A stretch of DNA of 64,000 bases. Origin: CAWCKS01 sp963763485. Its GTDB lineage: Bacteria > Pseudomonadota > Alphaproteobacteria > Rhizobiales > Xanthobacteraceae. The position numbers and the translations under genes were made by a program. The stretch lies in contig CAVXOW010000005.1 of assembly GCA_963763485.1 (NCBI GenBank), positions 558,001 to 622,000 of the forward strand. Direction: 5' to 3'. Below are positions 47,558 to 56,769 of this stretch, piece by piece. Each line of letters starts with the position of its first letter. Position 1 is the first letter of the stretch. A model generated the notes under the pieces. It was not told the origin of the DNA. It did not search any database and worked only from the letters and a program-made list of their open reading frames with translations.

Positions 47558-47926
47558 ATGCACAGCGTCGACGAACACAAGGATCAGACCATCGATCGCC
47601 GCGAGCGCAAATCGGCGCCGCCTTGCTGGTGCTGGGTCTGCTGGTCGCCGGCGGCGCGCTGGTGAAGATCCAGAAGGAGGAGGCGTATCAGGCACGGATG
47701 GCGCAGGCGCAGACGACTGCGCCGGCGGACTTCGGCGAAGCCTGCGGAGTCCGAACCCGGCGGTACGCGGCCGACAACGCCGCCTCCGGAGCCGCGCATC
47801 CGCAGGCAAAGCCCGGCGAGACGACGGGCTCAGCGCCGTGACGACAAGGATCGCCCTCCGGAAACCGGCAAGCCGCTGCCGCAGGCTCCTGCCGAGAAGA
47901 TGGCCCCGCCGATCGGCGGGAAGTAG
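47558..47926 (+). pseudogene. small membrane-anchored Pro-rich protein, frameshifted (predicted)
   Basis: After a good GAAGGAG site, ATG 47558 reads MHSVDEHKDQTIDRRERK. In the next frame it continues as IGAALLVLGLLVAGGALVKI, a single membrane helix, and then a Pro/Ala-rich tail. Returning to the first frame gives RDDKDRPPETGKPLPQAP and AEKMAPPIGGK before the TAG at 47924. Two opposite shifts (near 47610 and in 47740-47840) would rebuild one 122-residue single-span protein. This rests on composition alone. Confidence 0.5.
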
Positions 47927-47943
47927 TCGACGTCACATTTGCC

Positions 47944-48064
47944 GTCGTGCCCCGCGGACGTCGGGGAGCTCGCATCGCCCGCTACCGGGCGATCCATTAA
48001 GCCGTGGCAATCGTGGTCACGACTCGGTGCGCTGCGGCGTATGGGTCCCCGCTTTCGCGGGGCA
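47944..48064. repeat. palindromic repeat (GTGCCCCGC/ATCGCCCG/GTCCCCGC mix)
   Basis: This composite contains GTGCCCCGCGGACGTCGGGG, ATCGCCCGCTACCGGGCGAT and GGTCCCCGCTTTCGCGGGGCAT hairpins. It mixes the cores of two dispersed families between convergent genes. Confidence 0.7.
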
Positions 48065-48095
48065 TACACTGCAGTTACGTTTCGGCTTCAGCTAC

Positions 48096-49531
48096 TCACC
48101 GCACCAGCACGTTCCGGAACTGCCAGGGATCGCTGGTGTCGATGTCCTCCGGGAAGAAGCCCGGGCCGGTCGGTGCAGCGGCGTCCAGTCGGTGTAGAAG
48201 CCCTTGACCGGCCCGAGATAGGGCCGCTGCACTTCCAGGCAGCGGCGGAAGTCCATCTCGTCGGCCTCGACGATCCCGGCGTCGGATTCTCCAGCGCCCA
48301 GACCATGCCGGCGAGCACCGCGGAGGTCACCTGCAGGCCGGTGGCGTTCTGGTAGGGGGCGAGGTCGCGCGTCTCCTCGATCGAAAGCTGCGAGCCGTAC
48401 CAGTAGGCGTTCTTGGCGTGGCCGTAGAGCAGCACGCCGAGCTCGTCGATGCCGTCGACGATCTCGTTCTCGTCGAGGATGTGCATGCTCGGCTGCATCA
48501 TGCCGGCGCGCCGAACAGCTCGTGCAGCGACAGCACCGCGTCGTTGGCCGGGTGATAGGCGTAGTGGCAGGTCGGCCGGTAGACCACGCTGCCGCCCGTC
48601 GCGCACCGTGAAGTAGTCGGCGATCGAGATCGACTCGTTGTGGGTGACGAGGAAGCCGTATTGCGCGCCCGGCGTCGGGCACCACGAGCGCACGCGCGTG
48701 TTGGCGCCGGGCTGCAGCAGGTAGATCGCGGCACCGCAGCCGATCGTCATGGGTGCGGCCGTTCTCCGGCATCCATTTCTCGTGCGTGCCCCAGCCGAGT
48801 TCGGCCGGCTGCATGCCCTCCGACAGGAAGCCCTCGACCGACCAGGTGTTGACGAAGACGCCCATCGGCTTCGGCCGCTTCGCGCGCTGGGTGTCGCGCT
48901 CGGCGATGTGGATGCCCTTGACGCCGAGCGTCGCGCAAGCCGCGCCCAGCCCTCGCGGCTCTTCGGCTCGTTGTGCGGCGAGGTCGGTGTCGCGCGCGAT
49001 GTCGACCAGCGCCTGCTTGACGAACCAGCGACACCATGCCGGGATTGGCGCCGCAGCAGGAGACCGCGGTCGGCCCGCCCGGGTGCTTGTGCTTTCTCCG
49101 CGAGCACCGTCTCGCGCAGCGCGTAGTTCGTGCGCGCCTCCGGCCCGAGCGACTGGTCGAAGTAGAAGCCGGGCCACGGCTCGACGACGGTGTCGATGTA
49201 GAGCGCGCCGATCTCGCGGCAGAGCTTCATGATGTCGAGCGAGGAGGTGTCGACCGACAGGTTGACGCAAAAGCCCTGGCCGCCGCCCTCGGTGAGCAGC
49301 GGCACCAGCAGCTCGCGATAGTTGTCGCGCGTCACCGCCTGCTGGATGAAGCGGACATTGTGCTGGCGTCGCCAGTTCGCCGTCCTCATGCGGATCGATG
49401 ACGACGAAGCGCTTCTTGTCATAGTCGAAGTGCCGCTCGATCAGGGGCAGCGTGCCCTTGCCGATCGAGCCGAAGCCGATCATGACGATGGGGCCGGAAA
49501 TCTTCGCATGGACTTTGCGCAACGGTGACAT
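48096..49531 (-). pseudogene. hss: homospermidine synthase, heavily frameshifted
   Basis: The frames together rebuild a full homospermidine synthase of about 478 residues. It makes homospermidine from two putrescine molecules using NAD+. Pieces found in order are GPIVMIGFGSIGKGTLPLIE (Rossmann), NLSVDTSSLDIMKLCREIG, EPWPGFYFD, GVKGIHIAERDTQRAKRPK, NTWSVEGFLSEGMQPAELGW, FLVTHNESISIADY, LLYGHAKNAYWYGSQLS, and YQNATGLQVTSAVLAGMVW. At least ten frame changes are needed over 1436 nt. The coded protein between them is essentially unblemished, so error or very recent damage is likelier than long decay. Start 49531 (MSPLRK). Works with the odc gene at 55627. Confidence 0.88.
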
Positions 49532-49604
49532 TTTGGGCAAGTGTTCTCCGAGACGGATTTGTGACAGGCGGGGGCCACCGTGGCCTGCGTCAAACAATAA
49601 ACGG

Positions 49605-50780
49605 ATGCTGAAATCAAGGCACTTCCGGCAGCGATGCCTCACGGCATCTGCGTCGGAGCCTCGGTCTTCTGCTCGCCGCTCCTTGCCTGCACGCCCGCCC
49701 GCGCCGATATCGCGATCTCGGCCAATGACGCGCATACCGACGCTGGTCGACGGCGTCATGCGGCGCCGTGAAGGATCCGCCGCCCGACACCGTCTCGCGT
49801 CATCGACCTCGCGCAAACACCACCGCGCATCAAGGCGACGGTGGAGGTCGGTGCCTCCATGTTTGGGCCGGGACAGGGCGTCTACGTCGCGAACGACGAG
49901 AGCTTTGCCATCGTGCCTTCGGGTAGCCGCGCCGAGAACGGCGCCCTTTTTGTTGATAACCGAGTCTCGGTGATCGAACTCATCGGCGCGCCACGGGTGT
50001 TGCAGCAGATCTCGGCGGGCAAAGGCCCCAATGCCGTTGCTGTCAACCCGGCGGAAAACGTTGTGCTGGTCGCCAATCGCGTCGACGGCAACGTCTCGGT
50101 GTTTGCGTTGAAGGACAAGCATCTGACCGCGCTGGAAACCATCGACCTCGGCAACCCGGTGTCACGTGCGGCGGGCTGTTGCGTTTTCCACTGACGGCAA
50201 GACCGCCTTCATCGCCGCCGAAGGCGGCATCGACGTGTTCAACGTCCGCGCCGACGGCTTTGCCTATGATGCTTCAGCGCATATCCCGGCATTGCATCCC
50301 TACACCATGGACATCTCGCCGAACGGCCAATTGCTTGCGATCGCCAATTCCTGGAGCGGCTCCGGCGATGTCGGCGCGGTGACACTCGTGGATATCTCGG
50401 CGCGGCCTTACAAGGTGGTCAGCCGTGGTCGGACGGCGGGCGTGTCCGAGGGACTGGGCTTCTCGCCCGATGGCAAGTATCTCGCGGCCAGTTCGTTGAA
50501 CGGCTCGACCGAGCCGCTCTCGTCGCCCGATTACCACGATCACGCCGTGCTCACGATGTTCGCCGTCGAGGGCAAGACCTTGCGCCGCGTCGATGACGCA
50601 TTTGTCGGCCGCTGGTCGCAAGGCATCGCCTTCTCGCGTGATGGCCGCACCGTCCTGGTGCAGAACATGATGGAGAAGACGATTTCGGTTTTCAGCTTCG
50701 CCGACGGCAAGCTGATCGTGCAGGAGCCACTAGCGATTCCCGGCGCCGGGCCGGCGATGATCGGCACGGCGAGGCGATGA
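49605..50780 (+). pseudogene. secreted beta-propeller (YncE-like) protein, frameshifted in the 5' half
   Basis: From about 49840 the frame reads VEVGASMFGPGQGVYVANDESFAIV and repeated propeller blades, for example GPNAVAVNPAENVVLVANRV, up to a break near 50165. It then reads AVAFSTDGKTAFIAAEGGID through YTMDISPNGQLLAIANSWSG to PGAGPAMIGTARR. The 5' end needs several more shifts to link a start near ATG 49605 with SVFCSPLLACTPARADIAIS (signal peptide) and ANDAHT. The protein is probably a periplasmic seven-bladed propeller of about 390 residues with no known partner. It is divergent to hss. Confidence 0.75.
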
Positions 50781-50804
50781 GGCGAGCGGAGACCTCTCAT
50801 AGGT

Positions 50805-50930
50805 CATCGCCCGGTTTAACCGGGCGATCCAGTACACCGCGGCAGCTCGCTGAGTCAGCAGACGCTGGTGGCGTTACTGGGTGCGTACTGGCGAAGCAAT
50901 TGCTTCGCCATACTTGAAGCGGGGCATGAC
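50805..50930. repeat. palindromic repeat (CATCGCCCGG...GGGGCATGAC type)
   Basis: CGCCCGGTTTAACCGGGCG, GATCCAGTACACCG and GGCGAAGCAATTGCTTCGCC match the element at 12198-12318 almost exactly. It lies between convergent genes. Confidence 0.85.
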
Positions 50931-50949
50931 AGCAACTGATTTAATCGAT

Positions 50950-51827
50950 TTAAAACTCCCACTTCCTCGTCTGCAGCGCCAGATCGATGAACGCCCGCAC
51001 CTTGCTCGAGAGCAGCCGCGAGGTCGGATAGACGAACTGGATCGGCAGCGGCGGTCGTTCGTAGTCGCTGAGCACGACACGGAGCCGCCCGTCGGCAACG
51101 GCGTCAGCCGCCTGATAGGCGAGCAGCATCACCAGTCCGCCGCCGCGCACGACATAGTCATCAGCGCAATCGACGCTGTTGGTGAAGTAGCGTGCGGGCA
51201 ACTCGACGCGCTCGCCGCCGGCAAAACTCCAGTCGAGCGCGCCGCCGACGAAGCGCACGACGTCGTGAGCCTTGAGATCGGCGAGGGTTTTTGGCGTGCC
51301 GCGCTCGGCAAGATAGTCTGGCGAGCCGACCACCACGCGTCGCGTGGTCCCGGCGCGCCGCGCGATCAGCGAGGAGTTGGCGAGTTCGCCGATCCGCGAG
51401 CGCGACGTCGATGCCGTCGTCGGCCAGGTTGACGAAGCGATCGGACAGCATGAGTTCGCCCGAGACCAGCGGATAAAGCTTCAAGATAGTCCGCCACCAG
51501 CGGGCTGATGTGCATGCGCCCGAAAGTGACGGGCGCGCTGATGACGAGCCGGCCCGACGGCGTCGCAAGTTCCGCCTGCGCCGCGCTCTCCGCTTCCTCG
51601 GTCTCGGCAAGGATCCGTTTCACCCGCTCGAGGTAGCGAGCGCCGGCATCGGTCAGCGTGACCGTGCGGGTTGTTCGCCGCAGCAGCGCGACGCCGAGAT
51701 GCTCTTCGAGGCCGGCCACCAGTCGCGTCACTGCGGGCGGCGACACCTTCAAATGCCGCGCGGCCGACGAGAAACTCTTGCGATCGGCCACCGCCGCGAA
51801 TGCGGTCATGGCTTCCAGGCGATCCAT
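50950..51827 (-). pseudogene. LysR-family transcriptional regulator, two frameshifts
   Basis: The N-terminal winged helix is intact (MTAFAAVADRKSFSSAARHL, VSPPAVTRLVAGLEEHLG), followed by the linker helix. One extra base near 51482 (CTTGAAG for CTGAAG) and another near 51398 shift the effector domain twice. Between and after them LKLYPLVSGELMLSDRFVNL, RIGELANSSLIARR and VVVGSPDYLAERGTPKTLADL are normal. Length 3n+2 fits two insertions. It is divergent from the PPOX-type gene with an AT-rich dyad between them. Confidence 0.87.
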
Positions 51828-51830
51828 GCA

Positions 51831-51853
51831 ATTATTCTATTAAATGGAATAAT
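51831..51853. promoter_or_regulatory. AT-rich dyad, probable LysR operator
   Basis: ATTATTC at 51831-51837 and GAATAAT at 51847-51853 form an inverted repeat around TATTAAATG, right at the LysR start codon and ahead of the divergent PPOX-type gene. Such T-N11-A-like dyads bind LysR proteins. Binding is inferred from place and symmetry only. Confidence 0.5.
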
Positions 51854-51923
51854 GGATTGCAAATGCGATATATTATTGTGCCGGTGGGACCGGCCTATCT
51901 TCCCGGGCGTCAGGAGAACGCCG

Positions 51924-52553
51924 ATGACCGCAACCGAAACCCAATCTGAAACTCGCAGCCATTACGCCTTCACGCCGACGGTGAAGGCGATCCAGGCGCG
52001 GAAAGGCTCGCGTGCCTCGTATCAGCGGATGGAGGAGCGTCCGTGGAATACGACCGTGACGCCGGAACTCGCTGCCTTCCTATCAGCGCAGACCTCGTTC
52101 TTCATGGCGACGGCGACCGCCGATGGTCAGCCCTACATCCAGCACCGCGGCGGCCCCGCTGGCTTCCTCCATGTGCTTGATGACAAGACGCTCGCCTTCG
52201 CCGATTTTTCCGGCAACCGGCAATATCTCACGCAGGGCAATCTCGCCGAGAACCCGAAGGCCCATCTGTTCCTGATCGACTACGTCAACCGCCAGCGCAT
52301 CAAGATCTGGGGCACGGCCAGGGTCGTCGAAAACGATCCCGACCTGCTCGCGAAGCTGATGCCGCAAGGCTACAAGGCGCGCCCCGAACAGGTCATCGTG
52401 TTCACGATCACGGCGTGGGATTCCAACTGCCCGCAGCACATCCCGCAGAAGCTCGATCTTGCCGATGTGGTCGCTGTCGTCGCCGAGCGCGACAAGCGCA
52501 TCGCCGAGCTTGAGGCCGAGGTCGCACGGCTCAAGGTGGCGACGCCGGCCTGA
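51924..52553 (+). CDS. pyridoxamine 5'-phosphate oxidase-family flavin-binding protein
   Basis: This 209-residue protein has one split-barrel PPOX domain (FLSAQTSFFMATATADGQPYIQHRGG, near 50-75; FLIDYVNRQRIKIWGTARVVE near 120). It probably binds FMN or F420-like cofactor. Its C-terminal helix (VAVVAERDKRIAELEAEVARL) is a coiled-coil tail. This is not the classic PdxH. It may act as a general reductase or heme-related protein. It starts at ATG 51924 and is probably controlled by the divergent LysR. Confidence 0.88.
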   Translation: MTATETQSETRSHYAFTPTVKAIQARKGSRASYQRMEERPWNTTVTPELAAFLSAQTSFFMATATADGQPYIQHRGGPAGFLHVLDDKTLAFADFSGNRQYLTQGNLAENPKAHLFLIDYVNRQRIKIWGTARVVENDPDLLAKLMPQGYKARPEQVIVFTITAWDSNCPQHIPQKLDLADVVAVVAERDKRIAELEAEVARLKVATPA

Positions 52554-52606
52554 CGTGCCGGGCCCCGATCCGTGCTAGGCTTGCGCCGCGACGATCGGAG
52601 TGAGCC

Positions 52607-53590
52607 ATGAAAGCTGTTCGCGTCCACACCTTCGGCGGCCCTGAAGTCCTGAGTTACGAGGACGCGCCCGATCCGGCCGCCCCGGGCGCGGGTTTGGCCG
52701 CAGTCGACATCAAGATCATCGGCATCAACTACAGTGACACCAACTATCGGCGTGGGCTTGGGGCGGCGGCCACCATGAGCCTGCCGCTGATTCCGGGCCA
52801 CGAAGCCGCGGGCGTGGTCACCGCGATCGGCGAGGGCGTCTCGCAGGTCAAGGTCGGCGACCGCGTGGTGTTCGCCGGCCAGCATCGCTTCGGCACTTAC
52901 AAGGAGAAGACCATCGTCGCCGCGAACCAGCTGGTGCCGGTGCCTGACGGCTTCGACCTCAAGCTCGCGGTCGCGGTGCTCAACCAGGGGCAGACCGCGC
53001 ACTACCTGCTGCACGACGCGCGCAAGACCGAGCCCGGCGATCGCGTGCTGATCCATGCCGCGGCCGGCGGGGTCGGTTCGAACCTCGTGCAGATGGCGAA
53101 GATGCTCGGCGCCTACGTCTATGCCACCGTGTCATCCGACGCGAAGGCGGACTTCGTCAGAGGCCTCGGCGCCGATAAGGTCATCGTTTACACTCGCAAC
53201 GATTTCGAGGACGAGATCAAGAAGGACACCGGCGGCAAGGGCGTCAACGCGGTGTTCGACGCGGTCGGTGGCGACGTGCGCTGGAAGAGTTTGCGCTGCC
53301 TCGGCAGCAGAGGGCACCTGCTGACCTACGGCCAGAGCGCAGGCCCGGCACCGCCGATCGAATGGCCGCCGCGCGGCATGTCCTCGGTCTATCTCAGCAA
53401 TCACGGCGGCGCCGACTATGTGCGCCCCGGCGCCGGTCTGGTCGGCCGGGCCCACGAGATCTTTGGCTGGGTCGCAGCGAGCCAGCTGAAGGTGCACATC
53501 CACGGGGAGTACCGGCTTTCCGACGCGGCAACCGCGCATCGCGACATCGCCGGCCGCAACACGATCGGCAAGTTGCTGCTGATCCCGTGA
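52607..53590 (+). CDS. quinone oxidoreductase-like MDR enzyme
   Basis: This 327-residue MDR-superfamily enzyme begins MKAVRVHTFGGPEVLSYED, with GHEAAGVVTAIGEGV near residue 65. It binds NADPH through VLIHAAAGGVGSNLVQMAKMLGA near 147. It lacks the structural zinc cysteines, which puts it with QorA-like quinone reductases. It would reduce quinones or enones with NADPH. It follows the PPOX gene after 53 nt on the same strand. Confidence 0.92.
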   Translation: MKAVRVHTFGGPEVLSYEDAPDPAAPGAGLAAVDIKIIGINYSDTNYRRGLGAAATMSLPLIPGHEAAGVVTAIGEGVSQVKVGDRVVFAGQHRFGTYKEKTIVAANQLVPVPDGFDLKLAVAVLNQGQTAHYLLHDARKTEPGDRVLIHAAAGGVGSNLVQMAKMLGAYVYATVSSDAKADFVRGLGADKVIVYTRNDFEDEIKKDTGGKGVNAVFDAVGGDVRWKSLRCLGSRGHLLTYGQSAGPAPPIEWPPRGMSSVYLSNHGGADYVRPGAGLVGRAHEIFGWVAASQLKVHIHGEYRLSDAATAHRDIAGRNTIGKLLLIP

Positions 53591-53607
53591 GGGTGAATGC
53601 GGGTGCG

Positions 53608-54870
53608 CTAATTTAGTGGCGTCCCTTCGTAGGATGGGTAGAGCGAAGCGAAACCCATCAACTGACCTTGCCCGCGCGACCGCGATGGGTATCGCTTCGC
53701 TCTACCCATCCTACGTCGGCGCGCTCCGCGCTTCCAGTACCCGGTGCCGAGCTTGCCGGTGATCACGGCGGTGGTGTCGCGCACCTCGTAGGCGCCGGCG
53801 TCGTCGTAGTTCCTGAGCCCTTTCAGCACGTGCATTGTCCAGCGGCCGTTCGTGGCGGTCATGGTGCCTTCGTGCGGCGGGGCCGCGCGCCCGCCCTCGC
53901 TCCGGAACTTGTAGGTGCCATCGGGCATGATGTTCCAGATCCAGCGCGACGGCCCGCGGTCGCTCGGCACCATGATTTCCCAGCTGCCGACCAGCGCCGG
54001 ATCGATCAGTGACGGCGGCGCCGGCGCAGCCGGCGTGACTGGTGTCACCGGCGTCAAGTTGGCCTGCTCGGTGGGCTGCTGCTCCTTGGCCGGCGGCTGC
54101 CCGGCGAGATAGATCGCCTTGCGCGACAGCGAGCCATAGACGAACGGCTGCTGCTCGTTCCGCGTCGCCTCCATCACGTCGTCGCGGACGTTGCGGAACA
54201 TGAAGGTGACCTCGACTCCCGGCGCCTCGATGTTCTTCAGCAGCGCCGTGGTGAACGGGCTGTTGCGGCCGTCGCCGTCGAGGGCGGTGGTGCCGTCGCG
54301 CGCGGCATAGGCGACCAGCACGTTGCCGACCGGCTCGATGCGGCCGAGGCCGCCGGAGATGGCGCGGCTCGCCAGCGTACGCTGCATCTTGGCGACGAAC
54401 GGGTTGTTGCGGCAGGCGTCGAGGATGACGAGGCCGAGGCTTGTCGTGTTCGACAGCTGCATCATGACGCTGCGCAGGCTGATCGCCTCGTTCTCGGCGT
54501 CGGTCTCGCGCTTCAGCGCGGCGTCGACCGGGATCAGCCAGTTCTCGCCGCCGACCTCCATGCCGTGCCCGGCGAAGTACACGGTGGCCATGTCGGCGCT
54601 GGCGGCCTGCTGGCCGAACGCAAGCAGGCCGCGGCGCATGTCGTCGAACGAGCCGTTCTGCACCAGCGTGACCGCAAAGCCGAGCCGCCTGAAGGCCGTG
54701 GCGACGTCGGAGGCGTCATTGGCCGGATTGGGCAGCGCCGGCACGTTGCGATAGGCGCTGTTGCCGATAATCAGCGCCACGCGCTTGCCGTCGGCGTGGG
54801 CGGGCACGAGGCCCGCGAGCGTCGCGACAGCCAGCGCGACCACGGCGATCAGACAATGCAGCAGCGCCAT
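53608..54870 (-). CDS. caspase-like (peptidase C14-type) secreted protein with repeat-derived C terminus
   Basis: This 420-residue protein has a signal peptide (ALLHCLIAVVALAVATLAGLVPAHA) and a caspase p20-like domain. The catalytic His is in VYFAGHGMEVGGENW (near 97) and the Cys in LVILDACRNNPF (near 150). A Pro-rich linker and a lipocalin-like C-terminal domain follow (VGSWEIMVPSDRGPSRWIW). The last about 35 residues (RRMGRAKRYPSRSRGQGQL...) are encoded by the inverted repeat at 53629-53714. The original stop has probably been lost or shifted. Start 54870 (MALLHC) is preferred over an upstream ATG. Confidence 0.88.
   Translation of the reverse strand: MALLHCLIAVVALAVATLAGLVPAHADGKRVALIIGNSAYRNVPALPNPANDASDVATAFRRLGFAVTLVQNGSFDDMRRGLLAFGQQAASADMATVYFAGHGMEVGGENWLIPVDAALKRETDAENEAISLRSVMMQLSNTTSLGLVILDACRNNPFVAKMQRTLASRAISGGLGRIEPVGNVLVAYAARDGTTALDGDGRNSPFTTALLKNIEAPGVEVTFMFRNVRDDVMEATRNEQQPFVYGSLSRKAIYLAGQPPAKEQQPTEQANLTPVTPVTPAAPAPPSLIDPALVGSWEIMVPSDRGPSRWIWNIMPDGTYKFRSEGGRAAPPHEGTMTATNGRWTMHVLKGLRNYDDAGAYEVRDTTAVITGKLGTGYWKRGARRRRMGRAKRYPSRSRGQGQLMGFASLYPSYEGTPLN
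53629..53714. repeat. long inverted repeat (GTAGGATGGGTA type)
   Basis: GTAGGATGGGTAGAGCG and CGCTCTACCCATCCTAC, with inner GAAACCCATC/GATGGGTATC arms, copy the element at 7148-7230. It overlaps the 3' end of the caspase-like gene, which reads into it. Confidence 0.85.
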
Positions 54871-54937
54871 GCGAACGGTCCGGGAGCAGTGACCAGGCCG
54901 GGCGATGATAGCCCGATCCGGCGCGAGCCGCATCGCG

Positions 54938-55528
54938 CTATGCGGCCGACGCCGCCAGCCGCTTCACCCGGCCACGATGACCCCTCGCTTCCGGAGCCTT
55001 GGCTCCGGTCGGCACGATCATGCCCCACGCGCCGTCAAGCGCGCCCTTGACCAGCTCGAGCCCGAGCAGACGCTCGCGCTCAAATGGGCCGGGCAGCACC
55101 AGCTCGCTCGCCTTGGCGGCGGCGAAGCCGAAGCGCGCGTAGTACGGCGCGTCGCCGAGCAGCACGATCGCCTGATGCCCGCGGGCGCGCGCCGCGTCGA
55201 TCGCGTGCCGCATCAAGGCGGCGCCGATCCCGAGCGACTGCAGGTTTGGCTCGACCGCAAGCGGGCCGAGCACCAAGGCGTCCTTGCCGCCCGCCATCAC
55301 ATGCCACAGCCGCACCGTGCCAACCATGCGGCGCCTGTGGGTCGCGGTGAAGGCAAGGCCGTCGGCCGGCAGCCGGCCATCGCGCAGGCGCTGGCAGGTG
55401 CGACCCTCGCGATCGACGCCGAAGCAGGTGTCGAGCAGCGCGTCGCGGGCCGCGACGTCGGAAGTGCGTTCGCTGCGGATCGCGAACGCGAGAGCTTTCT
55501 TCGGGGGCGTGGTCTCGAGCGTGGTCAT
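54938..55528 (-). CDS. GNAT-family N-acetyltransferase
   Basis: This 196-residue protein has one GNAT domain of YhbS type (LGPLAVEPNLQSLGIGAALMRHAI with the acetyl-CoA loop near 95-105, then GDAPYYARFGFAAA near 130). The first 15 residues look unstructured. It is placed between the caspase-like gene and odc on the same strand. The substrate could be a polyamine, but nothing in the sequence shows this. Confidence 0.87.
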   Translation of the reverse strand: MTTLETTPPKKALAFAIRSERTSDVAARDALLDTCFGVDREGRTCQRLRDGRLPADGLAFTATHRRRMVGTVRLWHVMAGGKDALVLGPLAVEPNLQSLGIGAALMRHAIDAARARGHQAIVLLGDAPYYARFGFAAAKASELVLPGPFERERLLGLELVKGALDGAWGMIVPTGAKAPEARGHRGRVKRLAASAA

Positions 55529-55626
55529 GGCGCAAACCTCCCGCCCCGCAGCGCGCGGAGCGTTCGTCCGAACGGTTGATGCAGCGTTGAGAGGTAGGGA
55601 GCCGAAGGCATCGGCTCCCTGGTTGC

Positions 55627-56769
55627 TCAGATGTGGTAGGTCTTCAGCGGCGGGATGCCGTTGAAGGCCACCGACGAGTAGGTCGAGGTGTAGGCCCCCG
55701 TGCCCTCGATCAGCACCTTGTCGCCGATCTCGAGCGTCACCGGCAGCGGGTACGGGTTCTTCTCGTACAACACGTCGGCGCTATCGCAGGTCGGGCCCGC
55801 CAGCACGCACGGCGTCATCTCGGCGCCGTCATGCGGGGTCCTGATCGCGTAGCGGATCGACTCGTCCATCGTCTCGGCGAGACCGCCGAACTTGCCGATG
55901 TCGAGATAGACCCAGCGCACCTCGTCCTCGTCGCTCTTCTTCGAGATCAAGACCACCTCGGCCTCGATGATCCCGGCGTTGCCGACCATGCCGCGGCCCG
56001 GCTCGATGATCGTCTCCGGGATCTGGTTGCCGAAGTGCTTGCGCAGCGAGCGGAAGATCGAGCGGCCGTACTGCACGACCGGCGGCACATCCTTCAGGTA
56101 CCGGGTCGGGAAGCCCCCGCCGAGGTTGACCATCGAGAGGTTGATGCCGCGCTCGGCGCAGTCGCGGAACACGGTCGAGGCCATCGCCAGCGCCCGGTCC
56201 CACGCCTTCACCTTGCGTTGCTGCGAGCCGACGTGGAAGGAGATGCCACACGGCTCCAGGCCCAGCTTCTTGGCGAGGTCGAGGACTTCCACCGCCATCT
56301 CCGGGTCGCAGCCGAATTTCCGCGACAGCGGCCACTCGGCGCCGGCGCAGTCATAGAGGATGCGGCAGAACACCTTCGCGCCGGGGGCGGCGCGAGCGAC
56401 CTTCTCCACTTCGGCGGCGCAGTCGACCGCGAACAGCCGGATGCCGAGCCCGAAGGCGCGCTTGATATCGCGCTCCTTCTTGATCGTGTTGCCATAGGAG
56501 ATGCGCTCCGGCGTGGCACCAGCGGCCAGCGCCATCTCGATCTCGGCGACGGTTGCGGTGTCGAAGCAGGAGCCGAGCGAGGCGAGCAATGCCAGCACCT
56601 CCGGCGCCGGGTTCGCCTTGACGGCGTAAAAAACCCGGGAGTCCGGCAGCGTCTTCGCAAAAGTGTTGTAATTCTCGCGTACGACTTCGAGGTCCACCAC
56701 TAGGCAAGGCTCGACGTCGCGGCCTTCGGCCTGGCGGGTGCGCAGGAATTCCCTGATACGTTCAGTCAT
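55627..56769 (-). CDS. odc: ornithine/lysine decarboxylase (type III PLP fold)
   Basis: This 380-residue alanine-racemase-fold decarboxylase releases CO2 from ornithine (or lysine) to give putrescine (or cadaverine). The PLP lysine is in VFYAVKANPAPEV (near 51). HVGSQQRKV and the GGGFPTRYL glycine motif follow. EPGRGMVG binds PLP phosphate, and the Cys of the partner subunit is in GPTCDSADVL (near 325). The short 380-residue form is the bacterial eukaryote-like ODC, sometimes with dual specificity. Start 56769 (MTERIREF). Its product feeds homospermidine synthase. The 620-nt leader suggests RNA-level control. Confidence 0.92.
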   Translation of the reverse strand: MTERIREFLRTRQAEGRDVEPCLVVDLEVVRENYNTFAKTLPDSRVFYAVKANPAPEVLALLASLGSCFDTATVAEIEMALAAGATPERISYGNTIKKERDIKRAFGLGIRLFAVDCAAEVEKVARAAPGAKVFCRILYDCAGAEWPLSRKFGCDPEMAVEVLDLAKKLGLEPCGISFHVGSQQRKVKAWDRALAMASTVFRDCAERGINLSMVNLGGGFPTRYLKDVPPVVQYGRSIFRSLRKHFGNQIPETIIEPGRGMVGNAGIIEAEVVLISKKSDEDEVRWVYLDIGKFGGLAETMDESIRYAIRTPHDGAEMTPCVLAGPTCDSADVLYEKNPYPLPVTLEIGDKVLIEGTGAYTSTYSSVAFNGIPPLKTYHI

